In this document: positions 1 through 6,878 of the stretch, piece by piece
Position numbering within the stretch: position 1 is the stretch's first letter
How the letters are laid out: each line of letters starts with the position of its first letter
Assembly: GCA_016214925.1 (NCBI GenBank)
Contig: JACRMO010000220.1
Span: forward strand, 1 to 9,469
Direction of reading: 5' to 3'
DNA from: Gammaproteobacteria bacterium
GTDB taxonomy: Bacteria > Pseudomonadota > Gammaproteobacteria > Thiohalobacterales > Thiohalobacteraceae
DNA: 9,469 bases
Program-made: the position numbers and the translations under genes
Notes under the pieces: generated by a model
The model's input: only the letters and a program-made list of their open reading frames with translations
What the model was told of the DNA's origin: nothing
The model's database searches: none

Positions 1-734
1 GGCCAACACGCGGCAAGGTCGCGTTATTCACAACCTGTTATGGCAATTACAACGAACCGCAGATCGGCGCCGATCTGGTCGCGGTGTTCGAGCACAATGG
101 CATTCCCGTGCGCTTGGTCGGAAAAGAGCGTTGCTGCGGCATGCCCAAGTTGGAGCTTGGCGATCTCGACGCGGTTGCCGCCGCCAAGGATGCCAACATC
201 CCGCAGCTGCTCGCACTCATCGATGCTGGCTGGGATATCGTCGCGCCGGTGCCGTCCTGCGTGCTGATGTTCAAACAGGAACTGCCGCTGATGTTCCCGA
301 ACGATGCCGACGTCGCCAAGGTGCGCGACGCCATTTACGATCCCTTCGAATATCTGATGCTGCGGCACAAGCACGACAAGCTGAAAACCGATTTCAAACA
401 TTCGCTCGGCACCATCGCCTATCATGTGCCGTGTCATTTGCGCGTGCAGAACATCGGCCTCAAGACCAAGGAAATGCTGCAACTGGTGCCGGATACCGAG
501 GTGCAGGCCATCGAGCGTTGCTCCGGTCATGATGGCACGTACGCAGTGAAGAGCGAGTTCCACGAGATTTCGATGAAAATCTGCAAGCCGGTGGTCAATC
601 GTGTCACGCAGAGCAACGCCGATCATTACAGCAGCGACTGTCCCATGGCCGGCCATCAGATCGAGAACGGTCTGCGTGATGGACGTCTTCCCGAACATCC
701 ACTGACGCTGCTGCGTCACGCCTATGGCATCTAA
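1..734 (+). CDS. CCG-domain Fe-S oxidoreductase (GlpC/HdrB-like), 5'-truncated by window edge
   Basis: The open frame enters from the left edge (codons begin at base 3) and ends at TAA 732-734, leaving about 243 residues. Two cysteine-rich CCG domains are visible. The first has a Cys at 36 (TTCYGN), the CCGMP motif at 132-140 and a Cys in PVPSC at 258. The second has Cys in PCHLR at 432, ERCSGHDG with Cys at 519, and SDCPMAG with Cys at 639. CCG domains bind Fe-S clusters in HdrB, GlpC and related oxidoreductases. The CSG variant in the second domain is, as I recall, normal for GlpC-like proteins. Any N-terminal ferredoxin-type domain would lie outside the window. Twenty bases separate this gene from the EncFtn-like gene, implying co-transcription. 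A role in electron transfer to iron- or peroxide-handling partners is inferred from context; the actual substrate is unknown. Confidence 0.88.
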   Translation, partial: PTRGKVALFTTCYGNYNEPQIGADLVAVFEHNGIPVRLVGKERCCGMPKLELGDLDAVAAAKDANIPQLLALIDAGWDIVAPVPSCVLMFKQELPLMFPNDADVAKVRDAIYDPFEYLMLRHKHDKLKTDFKHSLGTIAYHVPCHLRVQNIGLKTKEMLQLVPDTEVQAIERCSGHDGTYAVKSEFHEISMKICKPVVNRVTQSNADHYSSDCPMAGHQIENGLRDGRLPEHPLTLLRHAYGI

Positions 735-754
735 TCAACACAGGAACTGACAGC

Positions 755-1060
755 ATGGCTAATGAAGGCTATCACGAACCGATCGCGGAACTGACCACGC
801 AAACCCGCGACATGCATCGCGCCATCGTCTCGCTGATGGAAGAGCTGGAGGCAATCGACTGGTATCAACAGCGCGTCGACGCCTGCGCCGATCCGGATTT
901 AAAGGCGATTCTGGCGCACAACCGCGATGAAGAGAAGGAACATGCGGCGATGGTGTTGGAGTGGATTCGCCGCCACGATCCCAAGTTCGATAAGGAACTG
1001 CGGGACTATCTGTTCACCGACAAGCCGATTGTCGATCTTGAACACAAACATCAGGACTGA
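755..1060 (+). CDS. EncFtn-type ferritin-like protein without encapsulin-targeting tail
   Basis: A 101-residue, mostly helical protein that I recognise as the encapsulated-ferritin (EncFtn) family, in which pairs of two-helix subunits form a ferroxidase centre oxidising Fe(II). The family core is clear: HRAIVSLMEELEAIDWY in helix 1 and AHNRDEEKEHAAMVLEW in helix 2. The ligand residues known from Rhodospirillum rubrum EncFtn map to Glu29, Glu30, Glu32, Trp36, Glu60 and His63. AGGA at 742-745 lies nine bases before the ATG. The protein stops at VDLEHKHQD soon after the core. Characterised EncFtn proteins continue with a flexible linker and a C-terminal targeting peptide, and neither is present here. 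Reading the other frames past 1040 does not restore one. The next gene is DUF3501, not encapsulin. It may therefore work as a free iron oxidase or store, or with an encapsulin tagged some other way. The family call is firm; the unencapsulated role is inference. Confidence 0.88.
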   Translation: MANEGYHEPIAELTTQTRDMHRAIVSLMEELEAIDWYQQRVDACADPDLKAILAHNRDEEKEHAAMVLEWIRRHDPKFDKELRDYLFTDKPIVDLEHKHQD

Positions 1061-1080
1061 ATACGTCGCTGGAGACCGTT

Positions 1081-1671
1081 ATGAATGCCGCGAAACTGAG
1101 CCGGGACGATCTGTACTCCCTGGAAAAATATGCCGAGCTGCGCAACGAGTTTCGCGCCCGCGTACTCGCCCACAAGCAAAACCGTCAGGTACACATCGGT
1201 GAGTGGGCCACGCTGTATTTCGAAGACCGGCTGACCATGCAGTATCAGATTCAGGAGATGCTGCGCATCGAACGCATCTTCGAGACGGCGGGCATCCAGG
1301 ATGAATTGGATGCCTACAATCCGTTGGTCCCGGATGGCGGCAACTGGAAGGCGACCTTCATGATCGAGGTGCCGGATCCGGACGAGCGGCGCGAAATGCT
1401 GGCCAAGCTGGTTGGTATCGAGGACCGTGTCTGGGTACAGATCGGTGCTGCCGATCGGGTATTCGCCATCGCCGACGAAGACATGGAACGCGACACGGCC
1501 GAGAAGACCTCCGCGGTGCATTTCATGCGCTTCGAACTGACGCCGGCGATGGTCGCGGCCGCCAAGCGGGGCGCGCCCATCGGCATGGGCATCGATCATC
1601 CCGAGTATCGCCAGGCCGTGACACCCGTCGCGGAATCGGTGCATACCGCACTGCTCACCGATTTCGCCTGA
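1081..1671 (+). CDS. DUF3501 family protein
   Basis: A 196-residue soluble protein with no signal peptide or membrane segment. It is recognisable as DUF3501 from the N-terminal LSRDDLYSLEKYAELRNEFR segment and the central YFEDRLTMQYQIQEMLRIE helix. The middle part (about residues 75-155) looks like a beta-rich domain ending in VHFMRFEL, followed by a GAPIGMGIDHPEY turn. No catalytic or metal-binding motif can be named with confidence. GGAG at 1071-1074 is well placed before ATG 1081, and the start lies 20 bases after the EncFtn-like stop. From general knowledge, DUF3501 genes often sit beside rubrerythrin-like or ferritin-like proteins and GlpC-like Fe-S proteins, which is the arrangement here. 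A role in peroxide or iron handling is guilt by association; the biochemical function is unknown. Confidence 0.87.
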   Translation: MNAAKLSRDDLYSLEKYAELRNEFRARVLAHKQNRQVHIGEWATLYFEDRLTMQYQIQEMLRIERIFETAGIQDELDAYNPLVPDGGNWKATFMIEVPDPDERREMLAKLVGIEDRVWVQIGAADRVFAIADEDMERDTAEKTSAVHFMRFELTPAMVAAAKRGAPIGMGIDHPEYRQAVTPVAESVHTALLTDFA

Positions 1672-1709
1672 TCTAATCCCGGCCGGTAGCCCTCATCCCT
1701 CAGCGCGGT

Positions 1710-1743
1710 GCGACGTACGACCGAGATAGCTGGTCGTCGTCGC
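1710..1743 (+). terminator. Bulged 12-bp hairpin after the Fe-S/EncFtn/DUF3501 operon
   Basis: Bases 1710-1722 pair with 1732-1743 in 12 base pairs interrupted only by one bulged T at 1716, around a nine-base loop. It begins 38 bases after the DUF3501 stop codon, a fitting place for transcription termination. No T-run follows, so it is not a textbook intrinsic terminator. Its right arm overlaps the weak -35 of the next gene's promoter, so a regulatory dyad is the main alternative. Confidence 0.4.
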
Positions 1744-1759
1744 CAATCCCTTCTAGAAT
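1731..1759 (+). promoter_or_regulatory. Candidate sigma-70 promoter of the CNP1-like gene
   Basis: TAGAAT at 1754-1759 matches the -10 consensus at five of six positions. A weak -35 (TGGTCG, 1731-1736) lies 17 bases upstream. The box overlaps an in-frame ATG at 1758, which argues against that codon as the start and in favour of ATG 1797. The -35 is poor, so strength or dependence on an activator cannot be judged. Confidence 0.4.
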
Positions 1760-1796
1760 GCCGCCTGCGTTCACCTGGGAGGTCGCCGTCATTGCC

Positions 1797-2342
1797 ATGT
1801 TCCTGAACCCCGCGCGTCGGTATCGGCTTGGTGTGCTGCTCGCATGCCTATGGATATGTCAGCCGCAGGTGAGTTTGGCGGAGGACGAGGGTGTGAAATT
1901 CGACTTCGTCGAGCGCGAACCCTGGAAGGAACAGCTCGGAAATTTGCCGGCCTACCCTGACGGCAGTCATTATGTCGCGGTGCCCGTGCAGATCGCCGGT
2001 TCCAGCATGCAGATGTTCATCGACGAACCGTCGCTGACGCTCGGCGATGAAGGGGTCGTGCGTTATGCGCTCCTGCTGCGTTCTCCGACGGGCACGGAAA
2101 ACCTGTTTTACGAGGGTATCCGCTGCACCACGCAGGAATGGCGCAGCTATGCCTACGGTACCCGTGGCGGTGCGTGGCAGTCGTTGGGCGAAACGCCTTG
2201 GCGGCCGATCCGCGGTGTGGGTTTTGAGCGCTATCGCGAGCAGTTGTTCCGCTATTACCTGTGTAACGCCAAGGTAGGGCCGCTGCAGCGCGATGAGATG
2301 CTCAAGCGCATGCGCTATGGTGTGCCGCGTGACGCCGACTGA
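1797..2342 (+). CDS. CNP1-like family protein, predicted periplasmic
   Basis: A 181-residue protein resembling the CNP1-like family, an uncharacterised family of beta- and gammaproteobacterial exported proteins. Family-like features are the EREPWKEQLGNLPAYP segment just after the signal peptide, FIDEPSLTLGDEGVVRYALL, the EGIRCTTQEW block and the C-terminal RYYLCN. Residues 1-28 form a signal peptide: Arg-rich start, hydrophobic core LGVLLACLW, and a cut after SLA (residue 28). Cys110 and Cys156 could form a disulfide in the periplasm. I chose ATG 1797 because the frame's earlier ATG at 1758 overlaps a -10 box and would lengthen the signal peptide awkwardly. GGGAGG at 1777-1782 is the ribosome site, with rather long spacing. 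A small imperfect hairpin (2348-2366) follows the stop. The molecular function is unknown. Confidence 0.8.
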   Translation: MFLNPARRYRLGVLLACLWICQPQVSLAEDEGVKFDFVEREPWKEQLGNLPAYPDGSHYVAVPVQIAGSSMQMFIDEPSLTLGDEGVVRYALLLRSPTGTENLFYEGIRCTTQEWRSYAYGTRGGAWQSLGETPWRPIRGVGFERYREQLFRYYLCNAKVGPLQRDEMLKRMRYGVPRDAD

Positions 2343-2397
2343 TTGAGCGCCCCGACTGTCGGCGCGACATCCTACTGAATTCTGAATATCGAGTGCC

Positions 2398-4290
2398 ATG
2401 AGCTCCAACTACGACGCCTCTTCCATTGAAGTCCTGAGCGGACTCGACCCGGTGCGCAAGCGCCCGGGCATGTATACCGACACCACGCGGCCGAATCATC
2501 TCGCCCAGGAGGTCGTCGACAACAGCGTCGACGAGGCCATCGCGAGGCATGCCAAGAGCATCGAGGTAACGCTGTTCAAAGACGGCTCGCTGGAGGTGCG
2601 CGACGACGGTCGCGGCATGCCGGTCGACATCCATCCCGAAGAAGGCGTGCCCGGCGTTGAGGTGATCCTCACGCGCCTGCACGCGGGCGGCAAATTCTCC
2701 AATAAGAATTACCAGTTCTCCGGCGGCCTGCACGGCGTCGGCGTGTCGGTGGTGAACGCGCTGTCCAAACAACTCGACGTGTGGGTGCGCCGTGGCGGCA
2801 AGGAATATCACATCGCCTTCGCCGGCGGCGACAAGGCCTCCGATCTGAAAGAAGTCGGCACGGTCGGCAAGCAGAACACCGGCACTACGGTGCGCTTCTG
2901 GCCCGATCCGAAATACTTCGACTCGAACAAATTCTCCATCCCGCGCCTCAAGCATGTATTGCGCGCCAAAGCGGTGTTGTGCCCCGGTCTGCGCGTGAAA
3001 TTCTTTGATGAAGCCGGTGACGAGCGCGAGGAGTGGTATTACGAAGACGGTCTGCGCGATTATCTGGTCGATGCGTTGGGCGAGGTCGAGCGCCTGCCCG
3101 AGGAACCCTTCGTCGGTAATCTCGCCGGCAATCGCGAGGCCGCCGAGTGGGCGGTGGTGTGGCTGCCGGAAGAGGGCGAGCCGGTCGGCGAGAGCTATGT
3201 GAACCTGATTCCGACCGCGCAAGGCGGCACGCATGTGAACGGTCTGCGCACCGGATTGACCGAGGCGATCCGCGAGTTCTGCGAGTTTCGCAATCTGTTG
3301 CCGCGCGGCGTGCGCATCACCCCGGAAGATGTCTGGGACCGGTGCAGTTATATCCTCTCGGTGAAACTCCAAGACCCGCAGTTCTCCGGCCAGACCAAGG
3401 AACGGCTGTCATCGCGCGAGTGCGCGGCGTTCGTCTCCGGCGTAGTCAAAGACGCTTTCAGTCTGTGGCTCAACCAGCACACCGAGGCCGGCGAACGCAT
3501 TGCGCAGTTCGCCATCGGCAATGCCCAGAGCCGCTTGCGCGCGGGCAAGAAAGTGGTGCGCAAGAAGGTCACCTCCGGTCCGGCCTTGCCCGGCAAGTTG
3601 GCCGATTGCACCTCGGGCGATTCCTCCCGCACTGAACTGTTCCTGGTCGAGGGCGATTCCGCCGGCGGTTCCGCCAAACAGGCGCGCGACCGTGAATTCC
3701 AGGCGATCATGCCGTTGCGCGGCAAGATCCTGAACACCTGGGAAGTGGATTCCGCCGAGGTGCTTGCCTCGCAGGAGGTGCATGACATCTCCGTCGCCAT
3801 CGGTGTCGATCCCGGCTCGGACGATCTCAAGAGCCTGCGTTACGGCAAGGTGTGTATCCTCGCCGACGCCGATTCCGACGGCGCGCATATCGCTACGCTG
3901 TTGTGCGCACTCTTCCTGCGGCACTTCCAGCCGCTGGTCGATGCCGGTCATGTGTATGTCGCCATGCCGCCGCTGTACCGCATCGACGTCGGCAAGCAGG
4001 TGTTCTACGCGCTCGATGACGCCGAGAAACAGGGCGTGCTCGATCGCATCGCCGCCGAAAAGATCAAAGGCAAGATCGGCATGCAGCGCTTCAAGGGCCT
4101 CGGCGAAATGAACCCCCTGCAACTGCGCGAGACCACCATCAATCCCGATACAAGCGCGTGGCCGATCGCCGTGCTTGGCTGGAGAAACGCGGGGATCTGG
4201 CCGATATCTGAGGATGCGTGGGCGGCCCCGGTTATTTTGGGTCGCCCCGCGTTTACGGATATGTCGCTCGACCATACGGAATTCAATTAG
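2398..4290 (+). CDS. parE: DNA topoisomerase IV subunit B (ParE) with frameshifted C-terminus
   Basis: ParE is the ATPase subunit that, with ParC, decatenates and relaxes replicated chromosomes. The GHKL ATPase domain shows PGMYTDTTRPNHLAQEVVDN with the ATP-site Glu38 and Asn42, DDGRGM at 69-74 and the GGLHGVG lid at 109-115. The TOPRIM domain shows VEGDSAGGSAKQARDREF with catalytic Glu418 and DADSD at 490-494. MQRFKGLGEMNPLQLRETT follows. RPNHLAQEV marks it as ParE rather than GyrB. The start matches the E. coli ParE N-terminus, although the Shine-Dalgarno signal is weak. After NPDT (582-585) the protein departs from the family and reads 45 unrelated residues to TAG 4290. The genuine ParE ending is found in another frame at 4152-4211. 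About 26 residues of the TOPRIM/tail region are therefore missing (roughly 79 bp). If the lesion is real, the gene is damaged; if not, it is an assembly or base-calling error. Confidence 0.93.
   Translation: MSSNYDASSIEVLSGLDPVRKRPGMYTDTTRPNHLAQEVVDNSVDEAIARHAKSIEVTLFKDGSLEVRDDGRGMPVDIHPEEGVPGVEVILTRLHAGGKFSNKNYQFSGGLHGVGVSVVNALSKQLDVWVRRGGKEYHIAFAGGDKASDLKEVGTVGKQNTGTTVRFWPDPKYFDSNKFSIPRLKHVLRAKAVLCPGLRVKFFDEAGDEREEWYYEDGLRDYLVDALGEVERLPEEPFVGNLAGNREAAEWAVVWLPEEGEPVGESYVNLIPTAQGGTHVNGLRTGLTEAIREFCEFRNLLPRGVRITPEDVWDRCSYILSVKLQDPQFSGQTKERLSSRECAAFVSGVVKDAFSLWLNQHTEAGERIAQFAIGNAQSRLRAGKKVVRKKVTSGPALPGKLADCTSGDSSRTELFLVEGDSAGGSAKQARDREFQAIMPLRGKILNTWEVDSAEVLASQEVHDISVAIGVDPGSDDLKSLRYGKVCILADADSDGAHIATLLCALFLRHFQPLVDAGHVYVAMPPLYRIDVGKQVFYALDDAEKQGVLDRIAAEKIKGKIGMQRFKGLGEMNPLQLRETTINPDTSAWPIAVLGWRNAGIWPISEDAWAAPVILGRPAFTDMSLDHTEFN
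4152..4211 (+). pseudogene. Out-of-frame remnant of the true ParE C-terminus
   Basis: In the third frame, starting at AAG 4152, the sequence reads KRVADRRAWLEKRGDLADI and stops at TGA 4209-4211. This matches the end of E. coli ParE (KRSEDRRNWLQEKGDMAEI, recalled from memory). The parE frame upstream is offset, so a segment of length 3n+1 has been lost between GATAC (4147-4151) and this point. With E. coli ParE as guide, 26 residues, or 79 bases, are absent. Confidence 0.85.
4220..4247 (+). terminator. GC-rich hairpin behind the original parE stop
   Basis: Bases 4220-4228 pair with 4239-4247 (nine base pairs, one of them G-U) around a ten-base loop. The stem starts nine bases after the displaced parE TGA at 4211, as expected for a terminator of the undamaged gene. 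The T-tract is short (GTTTA), so termination strength is uncertain. In the present frame the hairpin lies inside the extended ParE reading frame. Confidence 0.4.
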
Positions 4291-4338
4291 TTGAAGCCGG
4301 TCGGGCGGCCTGTGCAGCGGTGTGGGGGCACCGGTCCT

Positions 4339-6870
4339 ATGGCAGAGATCACCGTCAAACACTATCGCCGGGCGCATGCGGGCGCGCGGGATAAAGAGCT
4401 GGTCGTCGAACGGGTCACCGAGGGCTCGGAGACCGGGCTGTTCCTGCACAAGATGGAAGAGAAGCGCATCCGCAAACCGTGCTTCGAAACCATCGACATG
4501 CGCGGCAAGGTGCCGGCCGAGTGCCAGCGCTATATGCTGCACAACCGTGAGTTCTATCTGGACGATACCTCCTACGGTCTCTATCAGGAAGGCCTCAAGT
4601 CCTACAGCGGCATGTTTACGGTGGGCACCTACGAGGCCATCGTCAACGGCAGTCACACCAACCGCGCCATGCGCGACGCGCAGAACGCCCGCGAGCTGGC
4701 GGCCCAGCGCAAAAACCAGCAGGAACGCGTTACCACCGCCGCCACGCGCGCCACCGCGGCGGGGGCGCAGGAATCCCCAGGCAGCACGGGTCGCGAAGTC
4801 GCCGCCGAACTCTACCAGCCGGAGCTGATTCCGCTGGGCTATTTCAAACGTCGCTGCGAAGAGCGTCTGCAATATGTGACCACGGTGCAGATTCAGGCCA
4901 ACGGGCAGACCTACAACGGCACCACCCGAGACCTTTCGGTCGGCGGCTTGCAGATCGTTCTAAAGGGCATCTACCGCTTCGTGGCCGGTGCGGAGATGCA
5001 GATCGGTTTTCCCGCTCTGCAAGAGCAGGAACCACGCCTAGCCCTCACGCATTTGCGTTATCGTATCGTCGCCAGCGAACAACGCGATGTGGAATGTTAT
5101 CTGCGCGTGCAGTTGCTGGCCGACAGCGCCCCCGACGGTTTTGCCGCGTTTATCGGCGAACTGATCACGCGCTACAAACATAAATATAAGCTGGATGTCG
5201 AGGACGATTACTGGTCGGTATGTTCCTGGTTATATGAACGCCTGTATTCCGAGAGCGAAATGCAGTTGGCGTTCTTTGCCAGCCGCGATCAAGATGGACT
5301 GTTGAGTACCCAGGCGGTCGCCGTGACCAACGGCAACCAACCGTTCGCGCATTTCTTCCGCAACGACGTCGATAATTACGATTTCTCGTCCCTGTGTCTG
5401 CCGGATCGTCTCCAGCATCTGAGCGAGCACCGCGAATGTCTGCTCTTGTTGTACCGGGAGAAGGTCGGTAACGAGTACCGGCTGCATTCCGTCACCGATT
5501 TCGAACTTAAGGATGCGCACGAATTGCAGAACATGCTGCGCTTCACCCTGGCGCACGAGGAACATTGCGTCGCCAAGGTCATTATATCGAATGTCCCTAT
5601 GCAACCCATCAGTCCCAGCAAGTTCGATATGTTGGCCGTGCGACTCCAGGAGAAATCCGAGAGCGAAGTGACGGCCCTGCGCGATCGGGTGGCCGGGCTG
5701 TACTTTGCGGCGACGGTCATCGATATCACCACGCAGATGCGCTCGGCCTTCGATGTGTTCACCGGTACCGAGCGCGGGCAGATCGACGTGGAGGGTGTGA
5801 AGTGCTGGGTCGGCGGTGCGCGTGTGCAGTTGCCGCTGTATACCGAGATTGAGCGTCTGGCGGTCATGCCGGCCCCGGAGTTGATCCGCTTCGGTTATGT
5901 CGAGCGGCGGCGCGAAGACCGCTATCTCGCCGAGACCGCCGTGGAGATCAACGCCCATACCGGCAAGATGAAGGGGCGTACCCGGGACATTTCCAAGCGG
6001 GGCTTGTCGATCCGTCTCGAACAGCCGCTCGCGGTTTCCGTGGGCGACGAGATCAAGGTTGCGCTCATCAGTCTGCAAGCGAAACGTCCCAGCCTCGACC
6101 TGTCCAAGGTGCTATATAGGGTCGTCAAGATCGATGCGCGCGACGGCACCACCACCCTCATGCTGGAACGCATGCGCGACAAATTCGAACACGAGATCGA
6201 CGATTTCTTTGTCGAGCTCATCACCAAAAATCGCCATAAACTCGTGGTCGATGTGAACGACACACGCGGCGCCACCTTGTCGCGTATCTATGAAGGCACC
6301 GCCGCCGAGAACGCCGGCACGCTGCCGTTCTTCATCGCCCGTCGCGAAGAAGGCGGTGGTCAGCTGCAGGCCGTGGCCATACCCGAGGGCAAATGCGCGC
6401 TGGCGGAGTTTTTCCGCGATGCCCCTGTACAATCGGGCGGGCAACTCGATTTCGCCTGGCTGTCGGAATCGCGTCTGGTGTTGGCCTTGTATCAGCAGAT
6501 GGGCCAGATGGCGCGCGAGGCCGCGCAACAGCAGCAGCGTCCGTCGCCCATCGAGATCGAGGTGTATGCCTATCGCCAGGCCACCGGCCTGCGCGTCGCC
6601 ACCGAGTTCGAGTTCACCGACGACACGCAGCGCGAGGCCTTCCTCGCGGCGGCGCTGGCGGCGCCCGAGCACCGCATCTTCAAACTCATGGCGACCTATA
6701 CGCTGGAATTCAACAAGGCGGATCTGGATGGCGCCATCGAGTCCATCCGCAACCAGTCGCGACACCGCGCCGGCAAGCTGCACGAGCAGATCAGCGCCGT
6801 GCTCGGCTACGGCGAGATCATCGACATCACCGCGCAATATCTTCGCGGCCGCGAGCTGGCGCGGATGTGA
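4339..6870 (+). CDS. Large protein with two PilZ (cyclic-di-GMP-binding) domains in a tandem duplication
   Basis: An 843-residue cytoplasmic protein without signal peptide or membrane segments. Residues 1-110 form an unrecognised N-terminal region (KELVVERVTEGSETGLFLHK, then FYLDDTSYGLYQEGL), followed by an Ala/Thr/Arg/Gln-rich linker to about 155. Two related units follow. Unit 1 starts near ELIPLGY (162) and unit 2 near ELIRFGY (514). Each carries a PilZ motif pair: Arg172-x3-Arg176 with Asp198-x-Ser200-x2-Gly203, and Arg524-x3-Arg528 with Asp550-x-Ser552-x2-Gly555, both with the same 26-residue spacing. These motifs bind cyclic di-GMP in PilZ proteins. After each PilZ domain comes a similar module ending in VIDITTQ (about 461) or IIDITAQ (about 828). 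ATG 4339 has GGGGG ten bases upstream; a TTG at 4291 would add 16 unconvincing residues. It is probably a cyclic-di-GMP effector, output unknown. Its place between parE and parC does not prove a link to topology. Confidence 0.85.
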   Translation: MAEITVKHYRRAHAGARDKELVVERVTEGSETGLFLHKMEEKRIRKPCFETIDMRGKVPAECQRYMLHNREFYLDDTSYGLYQEGLKSYSGMFTVGTYEAIVNGSHTNRAMRDAQNARELAAQRKNQQERVTTAATRATAAGAQESPGSTGREVAAELYQPELIPLGYFKRRCEERLQYVTTVQIQANGQTYNGTTRDLSVGGLQIVLKGIYRFVAGAEMQIGFPALQEQEPRLALTHLRYRIVASEQRDVECYLRVQLLADSAPDGFAAFIGELITRYKHKYKLDVEDDYWSVCSWLYERLYSESEMQLAFFASRDQDGLLSTQAVAVTNGNQPFAHFFRNDVDNYDFSSLCLPDRLQHLSEHRECLLLLYREKVGNEYRLHSVTDFELKDAHELQNMLRFTLAHEEHCVAKVIISNVPMQPISPSKFDMLAVRLQEKSESEVTALRDRVAGLYFAATVIDITTQMRSAFDVFTGTERGQIDVEGVKCWVGGARVQLPLYTEIERLAVMPAPELIRFGYVERRREDRYLAETAVEINAHTGKMKGRTRDISKRGLSIRLEQPLAVSVGDEIKVALISLQAKRPSLDLSKVLYRVVKIDARDGTTTLMLERMRDKFEHEIDDFFVELITKNRHKLVVDVNDTRGATLSRIYEGTAAENAGTLPFFIARREEGGGQLQAVAIPEGKCALAEFFRDAPVQSGGQLDFAWLSESRLVLALYQQMGQMAREAAQQQQRPSPIEIEVYAYRQATGLRVATEFEFTDDTQREAFLAAALAAPEHRIFKLMATYTLEFNKADLDGAIESIRNQSRHRAGKLHEQISAVLGYGEIIDITAQYLRGRELARM

Positions 6871-6878
6871 CCGTCGGC

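Noticed and set aside
513..530. CSG in place of CCG in the second CCG domain of the Fe-S protein, as a lost ligand
   Set aside because: GlpC-like proteins, as I recall, normally have CSG here, so it is not a lesion.
1040..1202. A frameshift that removed the encapsulin-targeting tail of the EncFtn-like protein
   Set aside because: Neither alternative frame after 1040 encodes a recognisable targeting peptide, and the DUF3501 gene starts in its normal place 20 bases on.
1836..1850. LLAC in the CNP1-like signal peptide as a lipoprotein box
   Set aside because: The hydrophobic stretch continues past the Cys and a good SLA cleavage site follows at residue 28, so ordinary signal peptidase cleavage is more likely.
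2302..3372. 356-codon minus-strand frame opposite parE
   Set aside because: A shadow of the parE ATPase domain with no family features or plausible start signal.
4291..4338. TTG 4291 as the start of the double-PilZ gene
   Set aside because: It lacks a Shine-Dalgarno site, abuts the frameshifted parE stop only because of the deletion, and adds residues unlike the rest; ATG 4339 has a G-rich site ten bases upstream.
3409..4872. 487-codon open frame on the minus strand across the parE end and the PilZ gene start
   Set aside because: It is antisense to two recognisable genes, has Arg/His/Gly-rich composition typical of the shadow of GC-rich coding DNA, and matches no family I know.
5230..6837. 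Long minus-strand frames (5230-6078 and 6112-6837) opposite the double-PilZ gene
   Set aside because: Composition is that of antisense shadows, and the + strand carries the PilZ motifs.
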